A stretch of 64,000 nt of DNA from the NCBI GenBank assembly GCA_018806985.1, contig JADANN010000375.1, positions 620,001 to 684,000 of the forward strand, written 5' to 3'. The stretch is from Angiostrongylus vasorum. Lineage: Eukaryota; Nematoda; Chromadorea; Rhabditida; Metastrongylidae. Under the pieces are notes generated by a model, which worked only from the letters and a program-made list of their open reading frames with translations, did not search any database and was not told where the DNA came from. The translations under genes and the position numbers were made by a program. The first letter of the stretch is position 1. Each line of letters opens with the position of its first letter. Positions 23,920 to 34,639 of this stretch are shown here, in pieces.

Positions 23920-26745
23920 TGAGCAAACATAGGTTAGTTATTTCAATTTTTATTCAAAAAAAAACCCGACGTTTCGGCGGATTTCGCCTTCCTCAGAGCC
24001 TGGAAAGGTCAATTTGTCGGCAAATTATTCAGCGATACCCCTCCATAACTAGAAGAGAGAAAACAGTAAATAAGGATTTCAATCGTAGTAGAAAGAAAAA
24101 CAGCCTTTTTCATACAGTCACCAGTTTCTATAAGTCTTCCGCTGATCATTTCACGTGGTGACCACCTGCACAGTGTTCAAATGGAAGCGTGATGTGTCTT
24201 ATTGTATGATATCGCGTGTGATAAGGCATTCCTTCCCGCGATTCATTTTCGGATTCCTGGAGTTCATCCGGAATGTCCCCAGAGTCTTGTGCGTTGCTGT
24301 TTTCGATTCCTGTGCGACGATATTAACCTCTACTTCAAAGTCCTCCCCGTTTGCCCCATGCGTGCCTAGTGGAGTATTTGGTTTGACTTTAAATTTACCA
24401 ACTAAGTGTTCCTTTGCAGAGTGGTCAACCAATTTGGGCAATGCATTCGTGCCCGCACGCTTTACAAGAGGATAAACTGCATCTCATCCAATCATCGTCT
24501 CTACCGTTAGGGCTATTTATGCAAATTTCAGTTGTGCATAGACGGTCATAGAGGCGGTTGCCAGCTTGCTGGCATCTGAGATTGTTCGGTGGTATTTCAG
24601 TCACTGCTAGTGATTCCTCTAGACCAGCAAAGTTTTGTAGCCGCAGGTACTTCGCGGGAAATAAACGGCAGAATAAACCGGACCTTATTCTGGCTACATA
24701 CACCGTTTGGGAGAGCTGTTTTTCCTCTGCAGCTATCAAGAAGTCACAGTTTGCTAGAAACTGAAAATGGCTATTTGCCACGTCTATTTCAGGGATTCTT
24801 CCTTTTGCTCGCTTTCTGTGCACAAACTTTTGGCTATTCGAAACATTTTTCTCACCAACACCCTTTTTGTGTGTGAGGGTGACAGAACCGACGTGGTTTT
24901 ATTATTTGGCATTCCGTACCACTTGGTTATGTAGCCGTTTTCGCATTGGTTAAATTGCACGTTCAAAAATGGAAAGCCAATTTTCTTCCAGTTTCTACTG
25001 CACGATGAGTTTTATGTACTCTAACTGCTTATTCAACAACTGGAAACATTTGTCCGTCTTCTATTGTGTGGAGCAGACAAGAAGCAATCATCTATACAAT
25101 AGGTTAATTGCAGGAGATTGGTTACTGGTGCTTTCAACTTAGAAATAAAGGCAATTGCAAAGGTTATTACCAGTCGGTGTCCCATTGTCAAGCCATTTAA
25201 TTGTAATAAATATTTCCCAAACCACCTAACTAGACTTTGAACAGCTGAGGCACTCTTTCAAGAAGGCCATCATGAGCTGCTGAGTCGAGAAGTCATACAT
25301 GCCTGTTGCTGGCTCCTGTTGTATCAGGAGTTTGCTGGTGGTTTGCGCAATGGAGTGATTGGACACGTGCGTATAAATGGCGGCAAAGTCGAAAGGCTAC
25401 ATCACGTACCGCGACGCGCATTACGTAGAGGATGCAACAACATCTGAATGTTCGTATGATGGGCCGTAATCTTTTTTCAACAACTGGCCAACAATGTTGT
25501 TCTATCCACTGGTCCGCCTTCACAGCTAGTGAAGGGTCTAACTTTGAATAACGATGGTTCGGCAGGGCGCATTATCATCAGTGAATAGTAACTTATGAGT
25601 AGTAGGATAAGGAGGGACATCTTGATAAAGCAACTACGAGTTGCAAAATTACTAATATTTTTAAACCAACGGCTTTTAACACCTTCACCCGTTCGTTGTT
25701 CAATTTTCGGTATTGACTTTTGAGTAACTTTCCACATGATGAGCGAAAAGGGAAGCATCCTTAGGATGCCTTTTCATTATTTCAACACCTAAGTGATGAT
25801 GAATTATTGCAAACACTCCACCTTTATCGCTAACACATAATCTACTGCTTTTTTAACCTTATCAAGGAATTCGTTGCATACCTTCTTTTGCACTTCTGTG
25901 AGGTTGGAGCGAGACTTCTTCGGCTGAGTATGATTAAGGATTTTGGAAGTTTCCTTCGAGAATATCCGAAATTTTATATCAACTTCACTGATGGAGTTTC
26001 GTTGCCTAGAAAACGTTTGAGGAAACAGCAGGGAGTCGTAATTCCCGTTCTTCTTGCCGTTCATTCCTATTTAGTGCTTCAACTCCAGCATTGTTACGGA
26101 GCCTATTTTTTAAGTTCATTCAAACTATATACGACCCCATGAAAGGATATTTTAGAAGCGGCTCTAACAGTGGGGAACTTGGTCCCAATTCTAATAGCTA
26201 ACGCACCCCGTCAAGGAGATGAGATCCATATCTCCTAACACAGTATGACTTGATTTTTTCTGGAATATTGTTCACGCCACCGTGCTTCGTTTGATCTTCG
26301 TTGTGTTTCGTTTTTGGACGGTGTTTTTTATACTTTTTTGAAGGTGTATTATGCAGTTTACTCAAAAAGGTCCTCGAATTTTCTCTGTAAAGTTATTTTA
26401 GCATTAGGCCTAGTAGAGTTGCAAATCAACGATGATCCACACACTATTTCCTTCCAAAGGCGGCACTCCAAATATTAAGCACATTGGTGATCCTTCGCCC
26501 TGTACTTCATCAAATGAGAGAACATTTTGTCTCATTTGCTTCATAAACAGGCACGTCGTAAGCGCTCTTCGATTTTCAGTACACTACATACTGCAGTAAT
26601 TCGCAGGACCGACTTTCCATTAGCCCTGGCATTGATCAAATAATTCACGTTTTCCTTAATGAACAAAAACGAGGTTTTTTATTTCACTCTTAATTAGGGA
26701 GAAAGAACCGACGCTTGTTGATTCCGCCTTAAAAAAGCCTGTTTA
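23920..26745 (-). mobile_element. Penelope-like element, near full length but decayed
   Basis: Minus strand. N-terminal part ~26140-25800; RT region with FTSCEGGPVDRTTLL (25520), FDFAAIYTHVSN (motif A, ~25395) and GTPTGNN (motif B, ~25180); motif C is lost to stops. C-terminal linker at 24823-24430 (PPNNLRCQQAGNRLYDRL) and GIY-YIG tail at 24441-24199 (GTHGANGEDFEVEV). Many stops and shifts. The right end (26640-26745) repeats the left end (23920-24010) in the same orientation, fitting the pseudo-LTRs of PLEs. A hammerhead motif with intact core is at 23968-23996. Confidence 0.78.
23968..23996 (-). ncRNA. Minimal hammerhead-ribozyme motif (intact core), PLE 3' end
   Basis: Reads CTGAGGA, then a GGCG/CGCC stem, GAAAC, GTC on the minus strand. 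One additional A stands before the stem, as in the other copies here. Stem III has no loop of its own, so any cleavage would have to be dimeric. Confidence 0.65.
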
Positions 26746-26749
26746 GAGA

Positions 26750-27470
26750 AATCGGTAGCAATTACTGAAATAACATCGACAACTCTAAGACTTCAGTCAG
26801 TTCGTAACCACCTCTATGATCGTCTATGCATATGGCAAAATTGCAAAATATGCCCTAACGGTGGAGACGGTGACTAGAAGCGTTCGGGTAAAGTTTGAAG
26901 CGTTGGGGGTAGAGTTTATCTTATTTCTTGTAAAACGTGCGGGGACGGATACATTGGCGAAACACTCTGCTTCAGCATAAAAGAACACTCACCCGGTAAA
27001 TTAAAAGTGAAACCAAAGGCTTCATTAGGAGTGCCTGGGACACAGAGACATAACGGGAAAAATTTTTTCAAGTAGAACTTAGCATCCACGTGCAAGAATC
27101 AGAAACCTCAACGCGCAAAACAGTCACACCATTCTGGATAGATTCCACGAATCCAAAATTGAACCGCAGCGAGGAGTGCCACATTATCATACTTGATCTC
27201 ACAATATTTGAGATTGATATTCCAATGTGAGAGAGGCACGTCACCCATCCATTTGAGCTTTGTGCAGTTTGTTGAAATATTCAGTTGAAGACCCATGGAA
27301 AGCGGTGAGTGTGCTAAGAAGCTACTTCGTTTTCAATGCGGTTGAAATCTTTGTTTCGTGCCTTTTTTTCTGCTTCGGTTATGGAGGTGTTTGGCTGAGC
27401 AAGCTATGAAAAAGAGTAAATGCGCCGAAACGTCAGCTTTAGCAGGGAGCAGGAAACCTCTCCCACAAAC
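26750..27470 (+). mobile_element. Penelope-like element fragment (+), GIY-YIG region, decayed
   Basis: Plus-strand relic: 'cagtcagttcgtaaccacct' starts the linker and 'ggatacattggcgaaac' (~26945) encodes DTYIGET, part of the GIY-YIG domain. The terminal region at 27300-27460 contains a ruined hammerhead (only 'gccgaaacgtcagc' left). It abuts the opposite-strand PLE end at 26745. Confidence 0.6.
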
Positions 27471-27599
27471 TGATGTAGAATCACATTCTCACCGCCTTTC
27501 TATTCGCATTCTTTGCCGTGCTACAAGAATCTTTACTCTCTGTCGTAAGATCGTTTATGTTCCTCTCTCCCTCAATTATTCTCACGTTGTGAGTGCCGG

Positions 27600-28694
27600 T
27601 TAAATTTCAGATGACTTCTTTTCCGCTTCGTTGAAATCGTTAGGCGTCATCTCTGCTTTAATGGTACACCTCGAAAAAATGACGATTTGCATCGGCAAAA
27701 CGAAGATTTGAATGGAATTTTCCATAAATTTCCATAAACACGTACGTCTTTCTCGTCCCAATCGAGTGACATTATTGTCCACTGTAATCCGGCTGTAAAC
27801 AGTTGTGGCGATATTGTGTCGGCTTGTCGAAGACCTTTCCCTATGGGTGGTGAAAGGTCAATGAAAAAGCTGCATATTTGTGCTGCAGTTCCAGTCACAC
27901 TCAGCTAATGTGCCAACATTGGGCGAGTCAACTCATTGGACGACCAGCGCTAATACGATTGCATTCGTTTCGACGCCATCAAACGCTTTCTCGTAGTCGA
28001 TGCAGGTTAGGAAAAGAGGAGATGATATTCCCAACAGGGTTGTATGACCCGTGATACGGCTTCATAGTGGTCCATGCAGCAGAATACCTGTCGGAATCTT
28101 GCTTGCTGAACTGGTTGTGCCTCATCGAAAGTCTTCGATATGCACAATAAGGTAATCTTCGTGAAAGATTGTAAAGTACACTCAACAAGTGTATTGGATG
28201 CTAGTTATGAAAATCCCTTCGGTTACCTTTGGTGAGTAGGATGATTGTGCCCGAGAGCCTCTAGGATTTTCTTTTCCTGAAGGCAGAATGTCATCTGAGC
28301 TGAGGGGAAGTATATGTAATTTGTGGCCGCCAGCTCTAAGGGAAATCGGCGATGATATTATCGGAATCTGGAGCTGTGTCTGTCTTCATGCTTTCTATGA
28401 CAACTCAAACTTCGAAGGGTAGAATCCCGGGCGGCTCTTCGCCAGCAAGAATTTCGGTGCACAAGCCGGAGATTGTGGAGCGAAAAAAGATTCTTATGGA
28501 ACCTTTCCGTTATAAAACCGTATTATGACTGCTTATGGTGATAGTTGCATCTTCGTTCATCAGGGCAGACAGAGGATCATTATAATCGCAAAGATCTCGA
28601 CAGTGCTTCATCAGACTGGATCCTTTTTGAGTTGCTTCCAATAACGTTTTCTACCTATACCGATGCAAATATTTTTGCAAAGATCTTGTGCAGT
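27600..28694 (-). mobile_element. RTE-clade LINE, RT-domain part of a copy split by the LTR element
   Basis: Minus strand. Decayed RT pieces include IGKGLRQADTISPQLFTAGLQW (~27850), SLDWDEK (27760) and frame-shifted equivalents of the fingers region at ~28350-28000. The missing 5' part lies at 31347-32290 beyond the BEL/Pao insertion. Confidence 0.75.
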
Positions 28695-28699
28695 TGGTA
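28695..28699. other. Target-site duplication, left (TGGTA)
   Basis: TGGTA directly before the 5' LTR; the same five bases follow the 3' LTR at 31342-31346. Confidence 0.8.
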
Positions 28700-29487
28700 T
28701 ATAGAAAACATTCTTCACCAACATAGGAATGTTCTCTATGTAAAACATATCGAATACTGTTTCCGGTGACCTTATTCCTATTTTCTATATTGGTGTGAGT
28801 TTCTTGTTCACCTGTAACTATCTTAAATCTATCTTCGCATCTTCTCTAAATTGCCTCTTAGCCACTATCTCATGCGGATGCCTCGCAGGTGACTGGTAAG
28901 GGATTCTATAACTTCTTTCAATAAACTGCTCTTCTTTGTCCGTCAGTTGGGGCACTGAATCAACAGCATTCAGCTGAATGTACTTTCCAGCATCTGCCGT
29001 CCCAAAGAAATTTCCGAACGAGCAGCTCCGCCCTTTCACATGTAGCTCTATCAGATTGTACTAGTGGAAAAAAACCTTTAAAACCTCTCTCACTAGGCGC
29101 CGTCTTTAGTTCGCTCTGAAAGCTCCACCCACGGCAGAAGGAATAGAGAGGGAACCGAGGGCATTCGTCTTCAAGTGTTCGTAGCGTTCGTCCAGTGTTC
29201 ATCCAATCCCTCCTCAGTTCCTCAGTGCTCCAACTCCAGTGTCCGTCTAGCTTCCTTCAATTGTATCACTTGTTCTCATTTCAATCTCGCTCGTATATAC
29301 CCACCTAACCACATATCGTCATATATCAGATATCATTATTGTACCGTTGTTATTGCCATAAACTGTTATAACCCAAACTCGAGGTTGTTCACGACAGTTA
29401 CGGAAAAAGTCCCGCGTGTCAGCTACAAGAACTAATATTCACAACGACTTGGTATTCATATAAAGTTGAGAGCTCAACGCCGCAACA
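28700..29487 (+). repeat. 5' LTR
   Basis: 788 bp, nearly identical to the 3' LTR apart from small indels and point changes. Starts TATAGA and ends GCAACA; a CA dinucleotide closes it but no canonical TG opens it. Confidence 0.85.
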
Positions 29488-29493
29488 AATCTT

Positions 29494-29565
29494 TGGTGCA
29501 TTGGCCGGGAATCAAACCCAGGTGGCCCGCGTGACGGGCGAGCATTCTACCACTGAAGCACCATT
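29494..29565 (-). other. Primer-binding site extended to a whole tRNA-Gly complement, CCA end included
   Basis: Six bases after the LTR, the plus strand reads TGG TGCA TTGG and continues as the complement of a tRNA-Gly. The minus strand shows the 3' end CCAATGCA-CCA, T-arm GGGTTTGATTCCC, anticodon arm CTCGCC-CGTCAC-GCGGG (GCC anticodon changed to GTC) and D-arm TTCAGTGGTAGAATGC. Only the first bases of the 5' acceptor strand diverge. CCA is added after transcription in eukaryotes, so this came from a mature tRNA by reverse transcription, not from a tRNA gene. Confidence 0.8.
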
Positions 29566-29567
29566 TC

Positions 29568-29839
29568 CGAACTACATTAAAACCCTACGATTCACCACAG
29601 TGATTTTCGGACTAAACACATCGCCATCTCTTTTGGCCGGAACAATACATTTTCATCTTGGTCATTACAAAGAAGAAGCAAAATTAATAATGCAACTCAA
29701 AGACAACTTATACGTGGACAATCTAGTTGTAACTGTCGATGATCTCGAAGAAGCATTTCAGATCTACTTACGCACAAAACAAATATTCAATGACCTCAAC
29801 AGAATCTTCGCGAATTCGCTTCTTATAATATTGACCTAA
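29568..29839 (+). pseudogene. Pao-type reverse transcriptase fragment
   Basis: Reads LRFTTVIFGLNTSPSLLAGT then NLYVDNLVVTVDD and EEAFQIYLRTKQIF, the order of BEL/Pao RT motifs B and C. The catalytic YVDD is YVDN. The fragment joins directly to the tRNA-like segment, so everything upstream has been deleted. It ends at a stop at 29837. Confidence 0.8.
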
Positions 29840-29884
29840 TGGGAAAAATACCTTCTGGCACATAGCCGATATATTCATCTTCAT

Positions 29885-30145
29885 ATGTCCTATATAAAAC
29901 ACATTGCCGTCTGTATTCTTCTAGCTATAATAGTCGTGTCCACCTACGCATGTCTACGTACTTGCAGAACCCAAGACGCATTATGTATGTTCGAAGCAAT
30001 CAAGCTACTTCTACGAAATATCGGCAGACTAATTTGTCTCATCCGCCTAATTCCCTTTAAAAAAATCAACTCCTATGAACAGCAAACTACTCTAAATCGC
30101 TCAACATATAACAGTTCTAAATTTCTATTCAACGTGCTCTACTAG
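29885..30145 (+). CDS. Short hydrophobic ORF in the LTR element (unknown)
   Basis: 86 codons. An N-terminal hydrophobic stretch (IAVCILLAIIVVSTYACL) could span a membrane; the rest is basic. It may be a remnant of the 3' coding part, possibly envelope-like, but no family is recognised. Confidence 0.3.
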   Translation: MSYIKHIAVCILLAIIVVSTYACLRTCRTQDALCMFEAIKLLLRNIGRLICLIRLIPFKKINSYEQQTTLNRSTYNSSKFLFNVLY

Positions 30146-30239
30146 TCCTACTCTACTGTTCTATATCGTATTTTCTCCTTATAACACCCTAACAGACAAC
30201 CAGCGTCAACATCAATGGGACCTGGTATATCAACGCGCA

Positions 30240-30518
30240 ATGCGGCACCATAATACTAATAAGCAGTTCCAGATATCAAACAAAATGGATAAGACTACGC
30301 AAACTCCACGAGCACCACAGAAGGACGCCAGCACACAAACACAAATCAAACTATTTCTCCACGCAGCAACACAAACGGGAACCGACAACACCAAACCAAC
30401 TACGAGCAGTGCAACTCAAACCAGGCATCTCCACCCGACAGGACAAGCCAGAATCGCGGTGCAAACACTGCTCCACAAAGTACCAGGCTTGTCATCAATG
30501 GTTAAACAAACGGTTTGA
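30240..30518 (+). CDS. ORF with tandem TQT motifs in the LTR element
   Basis: 92 codons from the ATG; the frame is open further upstream to at least ~30120, so the true start may lie earlier. TQT at residues 20-22, 32-34, 44-46 and 59-61, then VQT at 74-76: spacings 12, 12, 15, 15. The segment is polar, rich in T, Q, K and H and probably disordered. TQT is the core of the dynein light chain LC8 binding motif; the first site reads DKTTQT, matching the fuller K-x-TQT form. Function is inference only. Confidence 0.45.
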   Translation: MRHHNTNKQFQISNKMDKTTQTPRAPQKDASTQTQIKLFLHAATQTGTDNTKPTTSSATQTRHLHPTGQARIAVQTLLHKVPGLSSMVKQTV

Positions 30519-30552
30519 CTCTTTGCCGTAAACCCACTCCCCTGTGCTCTTG

Positions 30553-30563
30553 CGAGGGGGGAA
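30553..30563 (+). other. Polypurine tract
   Basis: GAGGGGGGAA directly before the 3' LTR, the expected plus-strand priming site. Confidence 0.75.
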
Positions 30564-31341
30564 TATAGAGAACATTCTTCACCAACATAGGAATGTTCTC
30601 TATGTAAAACATTTCGAATACTGTTTCCAGTGACCCTTATTCCTATTTTCTATATTGGTGTGAGTTTCTTGTTCACCTGTAACTATCTTAAATCTATCTT
30701 CGCATCTTCTCTAAATTGCCTCTTAGCCACTATCTCATGCGGATGCCTCGCAGGTGACTGGAAAGGGATTCTATAACTTCTTTCAATAAACTGCTCTTCT
30801 TTGTCCGTCAGTTGGGCACTGAATCAACAACAGTCAGCTGAATGTACTTTCCAACATCTGCCGTCCCAAAGAAATTTCCGAGCGAGCAGCTCCGCCCTTT
30901 CACATGTAGCTCTATCAGGTTGTGTTAGTGAAAAAACCTTTAGAATCTCTCTCTCTAGGCGCCGTCTTTAGTTCCCTCTGGCCACCCACGGCAGAAGGAA
31001 TAGAGAGGGAATCGAGGGGCATTCGTCTTCAAGTGTTCGTAGCGTTCGTCCAGTGTTCATCCAATCCCTCAGTTCCTCAGTGCTCCAACTCCAGTGTCCG
31101 TCTAGCTTCCTTCAATTGTATCACTTGTTCTCATTTCAATCTCGCTCGTATATGCCCACCTAACCACATATCGTCATATATCAAATATTATTATTGTACC
31201 ATTGTTATTGCTATAAACTGTTATAACCCAAATGCGAGGTTGTTCACGACAGTTACAGAAAAAAAGTCCCGCGTGGCAGCTACAAGGACTAATAATCACG
31301 ACTTGGTATTCATATAAAGTTGGTAGCTCAACGCCGCAACA
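30564..31341 (+). repeat. 3' LTR
   Basis: 778 bp; shares start and end with the 5' LTR. Followed at once by the TGGTA duplication. Confidence 0.85.
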
Positions 31342-31346
31342 TGGTA

Positions 31347-32290
31347 TTTGTTGTGAGCTATGCCAGGTGTGTTGCAATACGGTCGAGCTCAGAGTCCTTC
31401 TTTTTTCCAACTAACTCCTTAGTCCTGATGGAGATGAGGATTGAGGTCCTCATTTGAAGAACTAAGGCGAGTTCGGCATAGGTTTTCAAAAACTTCAACA
31501 AGCAGCGTGCGGTCCTCGGCCGGGTGTTCACTTGTTGGTGCGAGCCCATGCTACGAAACCCATACTATGAGTGTATGATGTCCTCTAGTCGTATTAGAAG
31601 AGGATTCTACAGAGAATATCCTTGTGATATACGACTTGTTTCGTTATTCCTGGAGGATGACAACAGTTCTTTCCCAGCTTATGGCTCAATCCAATCTTCT
31701 CATGGAGAAGGCGGTGATCAGATTCAGTACAAAATCTACAAAAAAAGTACAGAAGCTACCAGTGGGGTGTCAAAGAGGCATTACCTTCTTCTCGTGATAA
31801 TATGATGGATGCCGTGCCTTTAGAAGGCTCCAATTTCCATGGGCCATGGTCTCTGCTTCGGAAAAATGAACTCCCATGGAAGAGAAGTGCTGCAAGCAGG
31901 AGTCCTGCAAGTCGGTATTCATTCTCGTTTCATTCTCTTATTCCCAATCTCCCTATCCTGTATTCCTGTTCGTTGGTCGCTTCTAATCTGGTGTTAAAAT
32001 CTCCGACAAGGAATTTGCAGTACTTCTCATTGAGGACTGCTTCCTCCAGTTGGATGTTGAATATGTCCAATTCGCTCTCATCTGTTGTACAAGTTTGTGA
32101 TACTTACGTGCAGATTAGACAGGATGAATGGTCAAGCAGTGTTTGCCACCTTACAACTAATTTGATACCAGGATGGCTATTAATCCTCGTACTTGTTTAC
32201 TTTTTAACTGGGTTTCCGGATGAAATTGTCGGTTGCTGAAGGGAACTCTGTACAACGCAGTGCGACATCCTGGAACACCTCGCAGCCACC
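31347..32290 (-). mobile_element. RTE-clade LINE, endonuclease part of the split copy
   Basis: Minus strand. Translations across frames give an exonuclease/endonuclease/phosphatase core: VGDFNTRLEATNEQEYRIGR (~32020), NEYRLAGLLLAALLFHGSSF (~31910) and the region before RT at 31549-31358 (ELVGKKKDSELDRIATHLA). It stops at the TGGTA duplication and resumes at 28694. Confidence 0.75.
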
Positions 32291-33300
32291 ATGACGCGGA
32301 AAATCCTTGCGAAGTTCGTTTAAATTTACAAAGTTGTGCTGAGCTGATACATGATAACCGCGCACATTTATCAGCCTTATGCAGTGAAGAGAATTAAGAC
32401 ACAATCGTTCGATTTCTTCTAATAACGCAGTTGCCTTATGCGCTAAACGTTCACTTTATGAGTGGCCCCGTCTTGATTATCAGTGCAAACATCTACTTCA
32501 GAATCTTCAGCATGTTGAATACCGAAATGAAGCACTCAAGACCGGAACGCTAATGAATTCAACCAGTAGCATCGGTTAAAAAATTAGACTTGGCTAGCTT
32601 CATTCCATACAAAAAGATATCTTTATTTTCATTACAGCCAATTTCATCAAGCATCGGATCGGTTGTAAAATCGCGTTCCTGTTGAGCTCCGATAATTCCA
32701 AGACTCGATATTTACAAAAAATAAATTTCTATGAGTTAAATCCTTAGTTATGGAACTACAAATCGAAATTGGTCCTCTGTCGCTGTTTTCAAGTGAGATA
32801 TGATAAACATTCTTCCTCGAGTAAATCATGTCATTGTGAGAACAGAGTATTTGTGAATATCATGTCTGATGTGCAATGTAAGTCCCCATTTAAAATATGC
32901 AAGTAATCATGAGCATTTCTGTTACTTCAAATCTGGGACAGAAATGCTTCCCAAGAGTAATGCATTGCTACCCGAACCGTTTAGCGCAAAATATCTCAAG
33001 AACTCGGAAAACGTGATAAGAACGAGCTCGTGTAATCCATATGTCAGCAGGAACCGTTGAGATATGTTGAACAGAAGAACTCGAGCATCTCTGGTGATAA
33101 ATTCGCCCACTTGAATTCCGTCGAAACTTACATTACTTTCGGTAAGGTAGTGCTTGAAAGATGATTGACAGCGAAATACACTCGCTTGTACTAACTCATT
33201 CGGATGAAATGGGAATTTCTCAACAGCTTTACTTATCTCAGCACATCTCATACTGCCAATTCTTCTTTGTTTCCTTCTCGAAATTGTTATTTTTTTCGTC
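32291..33300 (-). other. Uncharacterised; 126-codon open frame at 32922-33302
   Basis: The minus-strand frame begins MTKKITISRRKQRRIG and ends at SISVPDLK. Basic N-terminus and hydrophobic segments; no family recognised. Fragments of open frame continue at lower coordinates (for example GIIGAQQERDFTTDP, ~32690). It could be a decayed gene or element. Confidence 0.25.
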
Positions 33301-33327
33301 ATATAGAGAATTCCTCTATCAATCCTC

Positions 33328-33560
33328 GAAATTCTCTATCTACCTAATCAATGCATCCCATGGGTCGATGGAGACCGCGTTGCTACAACGACGCGTGCGT
33401 ACTCTGCGTCTACGTCCCGTTCGGGTCAATAGGCATGAATCCCTCTACAGATAGAGAGTTCTCTATCCACCTAATCAATCCATCCTATGGGTCGATGGAG
33501 ATCGCGTTACTACACCGACGCGTGCGTACCCTGCGTCTATGTCCAGTTATGGCCAATGGG
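33328..33560 (+). repeat. Tandem repeat, ~127 bp period, two units
   Basis: 'ctaatcaatgcatcc' at 33344 recurs as 'ctaatcaatccatcc' at 33471, with 'tgggtcgatggaga', 'cgacgcgtgcgtac' and 'ctgcgtct' following in both. Confidence 0.75.
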
Positions 33561-33858
33561 CAAGCCGCTCGCTGGGACGCAGCCACGCCTACCGCCACTG
33601 GCATTTGGCCAAGCGACGCCTTGGCGAGCCTCCATCATTGCTTCTCTTCCGATTGATCTTTCCTTACAGTTTCATTTGCTTAGGTCGTAGTGATAGGAAT
33701 TGTAATCACTCTCGCTCTTGCCCTTACTCCTCCGTTAGCTCTTGCATTGTTATTATCTTGCTCTTATTTCTCCGTTAGCTCTTGCATTGTTATTACGTTA
33801 ATGTTATCGTTGATTTTCGCATACGTGTTGACATGATTTCGATGCTCTCATCGTTCAC

Positions 33859-34163
33859 AGGTATTCCACAAACGGCTCGCCACTATTATTCTCTTTCTCG
33901 AACGCTCTTCATACTCTTGTGCTGTGAGCCGTTACATTGGTGCATGCATTATTGTTAAGGTATTTTATTAGAAAGAAGAAGAAATCCACTGAACCACCTT
34001 ATTTGTAGTTTGTTGTGCATAACCTCATTGTATTGTTGTGTAAATAGTATATATGTATGAATAAAGGTTTAATTACCCAAGTTTGAGGTATTCCACAAAC
34101 GGCTCGCCACTATTATTCTCTTCCTCGAACGCTCTTCATACTCTTGTGCTGTGAGCCGTTACA
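33859..34163 (+). repeat. Direct repeat pair, ~78 bp, 227 bp apart
   Basis: 33859-33936 and 34086-34163 are almost identical ('ggtattccacaaacggctcg' to 'gtgagccgttaca'). The stretch between contains 'gaataaaggt' (polyadenylation-like). This may be part of an LTR with a truncated second copy. Confidence 0.6.
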
Positions 34164-34332
34164 CGTCAAGGCAGGAACTACAAGGCATTTGGGTTCCGAT
34201 GTGCTACGTAGCCTCCTGACCAGACGTCCCGATCTCTTCCACATGCGGTAGGACCTGACTGCAGATTCGTCACTCTTTGAATTAATCATATCGTACTTTT
34301 GCATTGCCATAAAATTTGTGTTCAAGAAAACA

Positions 34333-34475
34333 CTTCAACATTGATCAATCCCTATAATAATGGCTATGCATTCGACTGTATTCGTATTGTCGTTGTGGTG
34401 GCTGAATGTATATCCGACCCACAAGGTTGGGTTGACCTACCGGTGTACCCGACCAGTGCTTTTAACCTCCGAATC
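34333..34475 (-). repeat. SINE-A fragment, strongly diverged
   Basis: 'attgatcaatccctataata' and 'ctatgcattcgact' match the tail of the family. Confidence 0.4.
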
Positions 34476-34639
34476 CTTTCTATACTCGCAATAAATAGTA
34501 TCTTTCTCATCCAATGTTTTATGTATCCTTTCATTTATAAGTACTTCGTTATTTCAACCCTCGTATAGTCCTACAACTTAAAAAAATCATTGCTTATTTC
34601 AAAAACGAAGCTGGGAAAAAGGCAAACAAGGGTCTCATC

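Larger units (their letters stand above)
28700..31341 (+). mobile_element. BEL/Pao-type LTR retrotransposon, internally deleted
   Basis: Two LTRs (28700-29487 and 30564-31341) flank only 1.08 kb of internal sequence. A 5-bp duplication TGGTA on both sides proves the insertion limits. The interior has a tRNA-Gly-type primer-binding region (29494-29565), an RT fragment of Pao type (29568-29839) and two short 3' open frames. Gag, protease, RNase H and integrase are missing, so the copy is non-autonomous. It sits inside an RTE LINE. Confidence 0.85.

Noticed and set aside
27385..27436. Hammerhead ribozyme in the 27.4 kb PLE end
   Set aside because: Only the 3' half (GCCGAAACGTC) survives; the CTGAnGA half and stem are lost.
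29494..29565. Genuine tRNA-Gly gene
   Set aside because: The copied CCA end, the mismatch in the 5' acceptor strand, the altered anticodon and the position 6 bp from an LTR all favour a reverse-transcribed primer.
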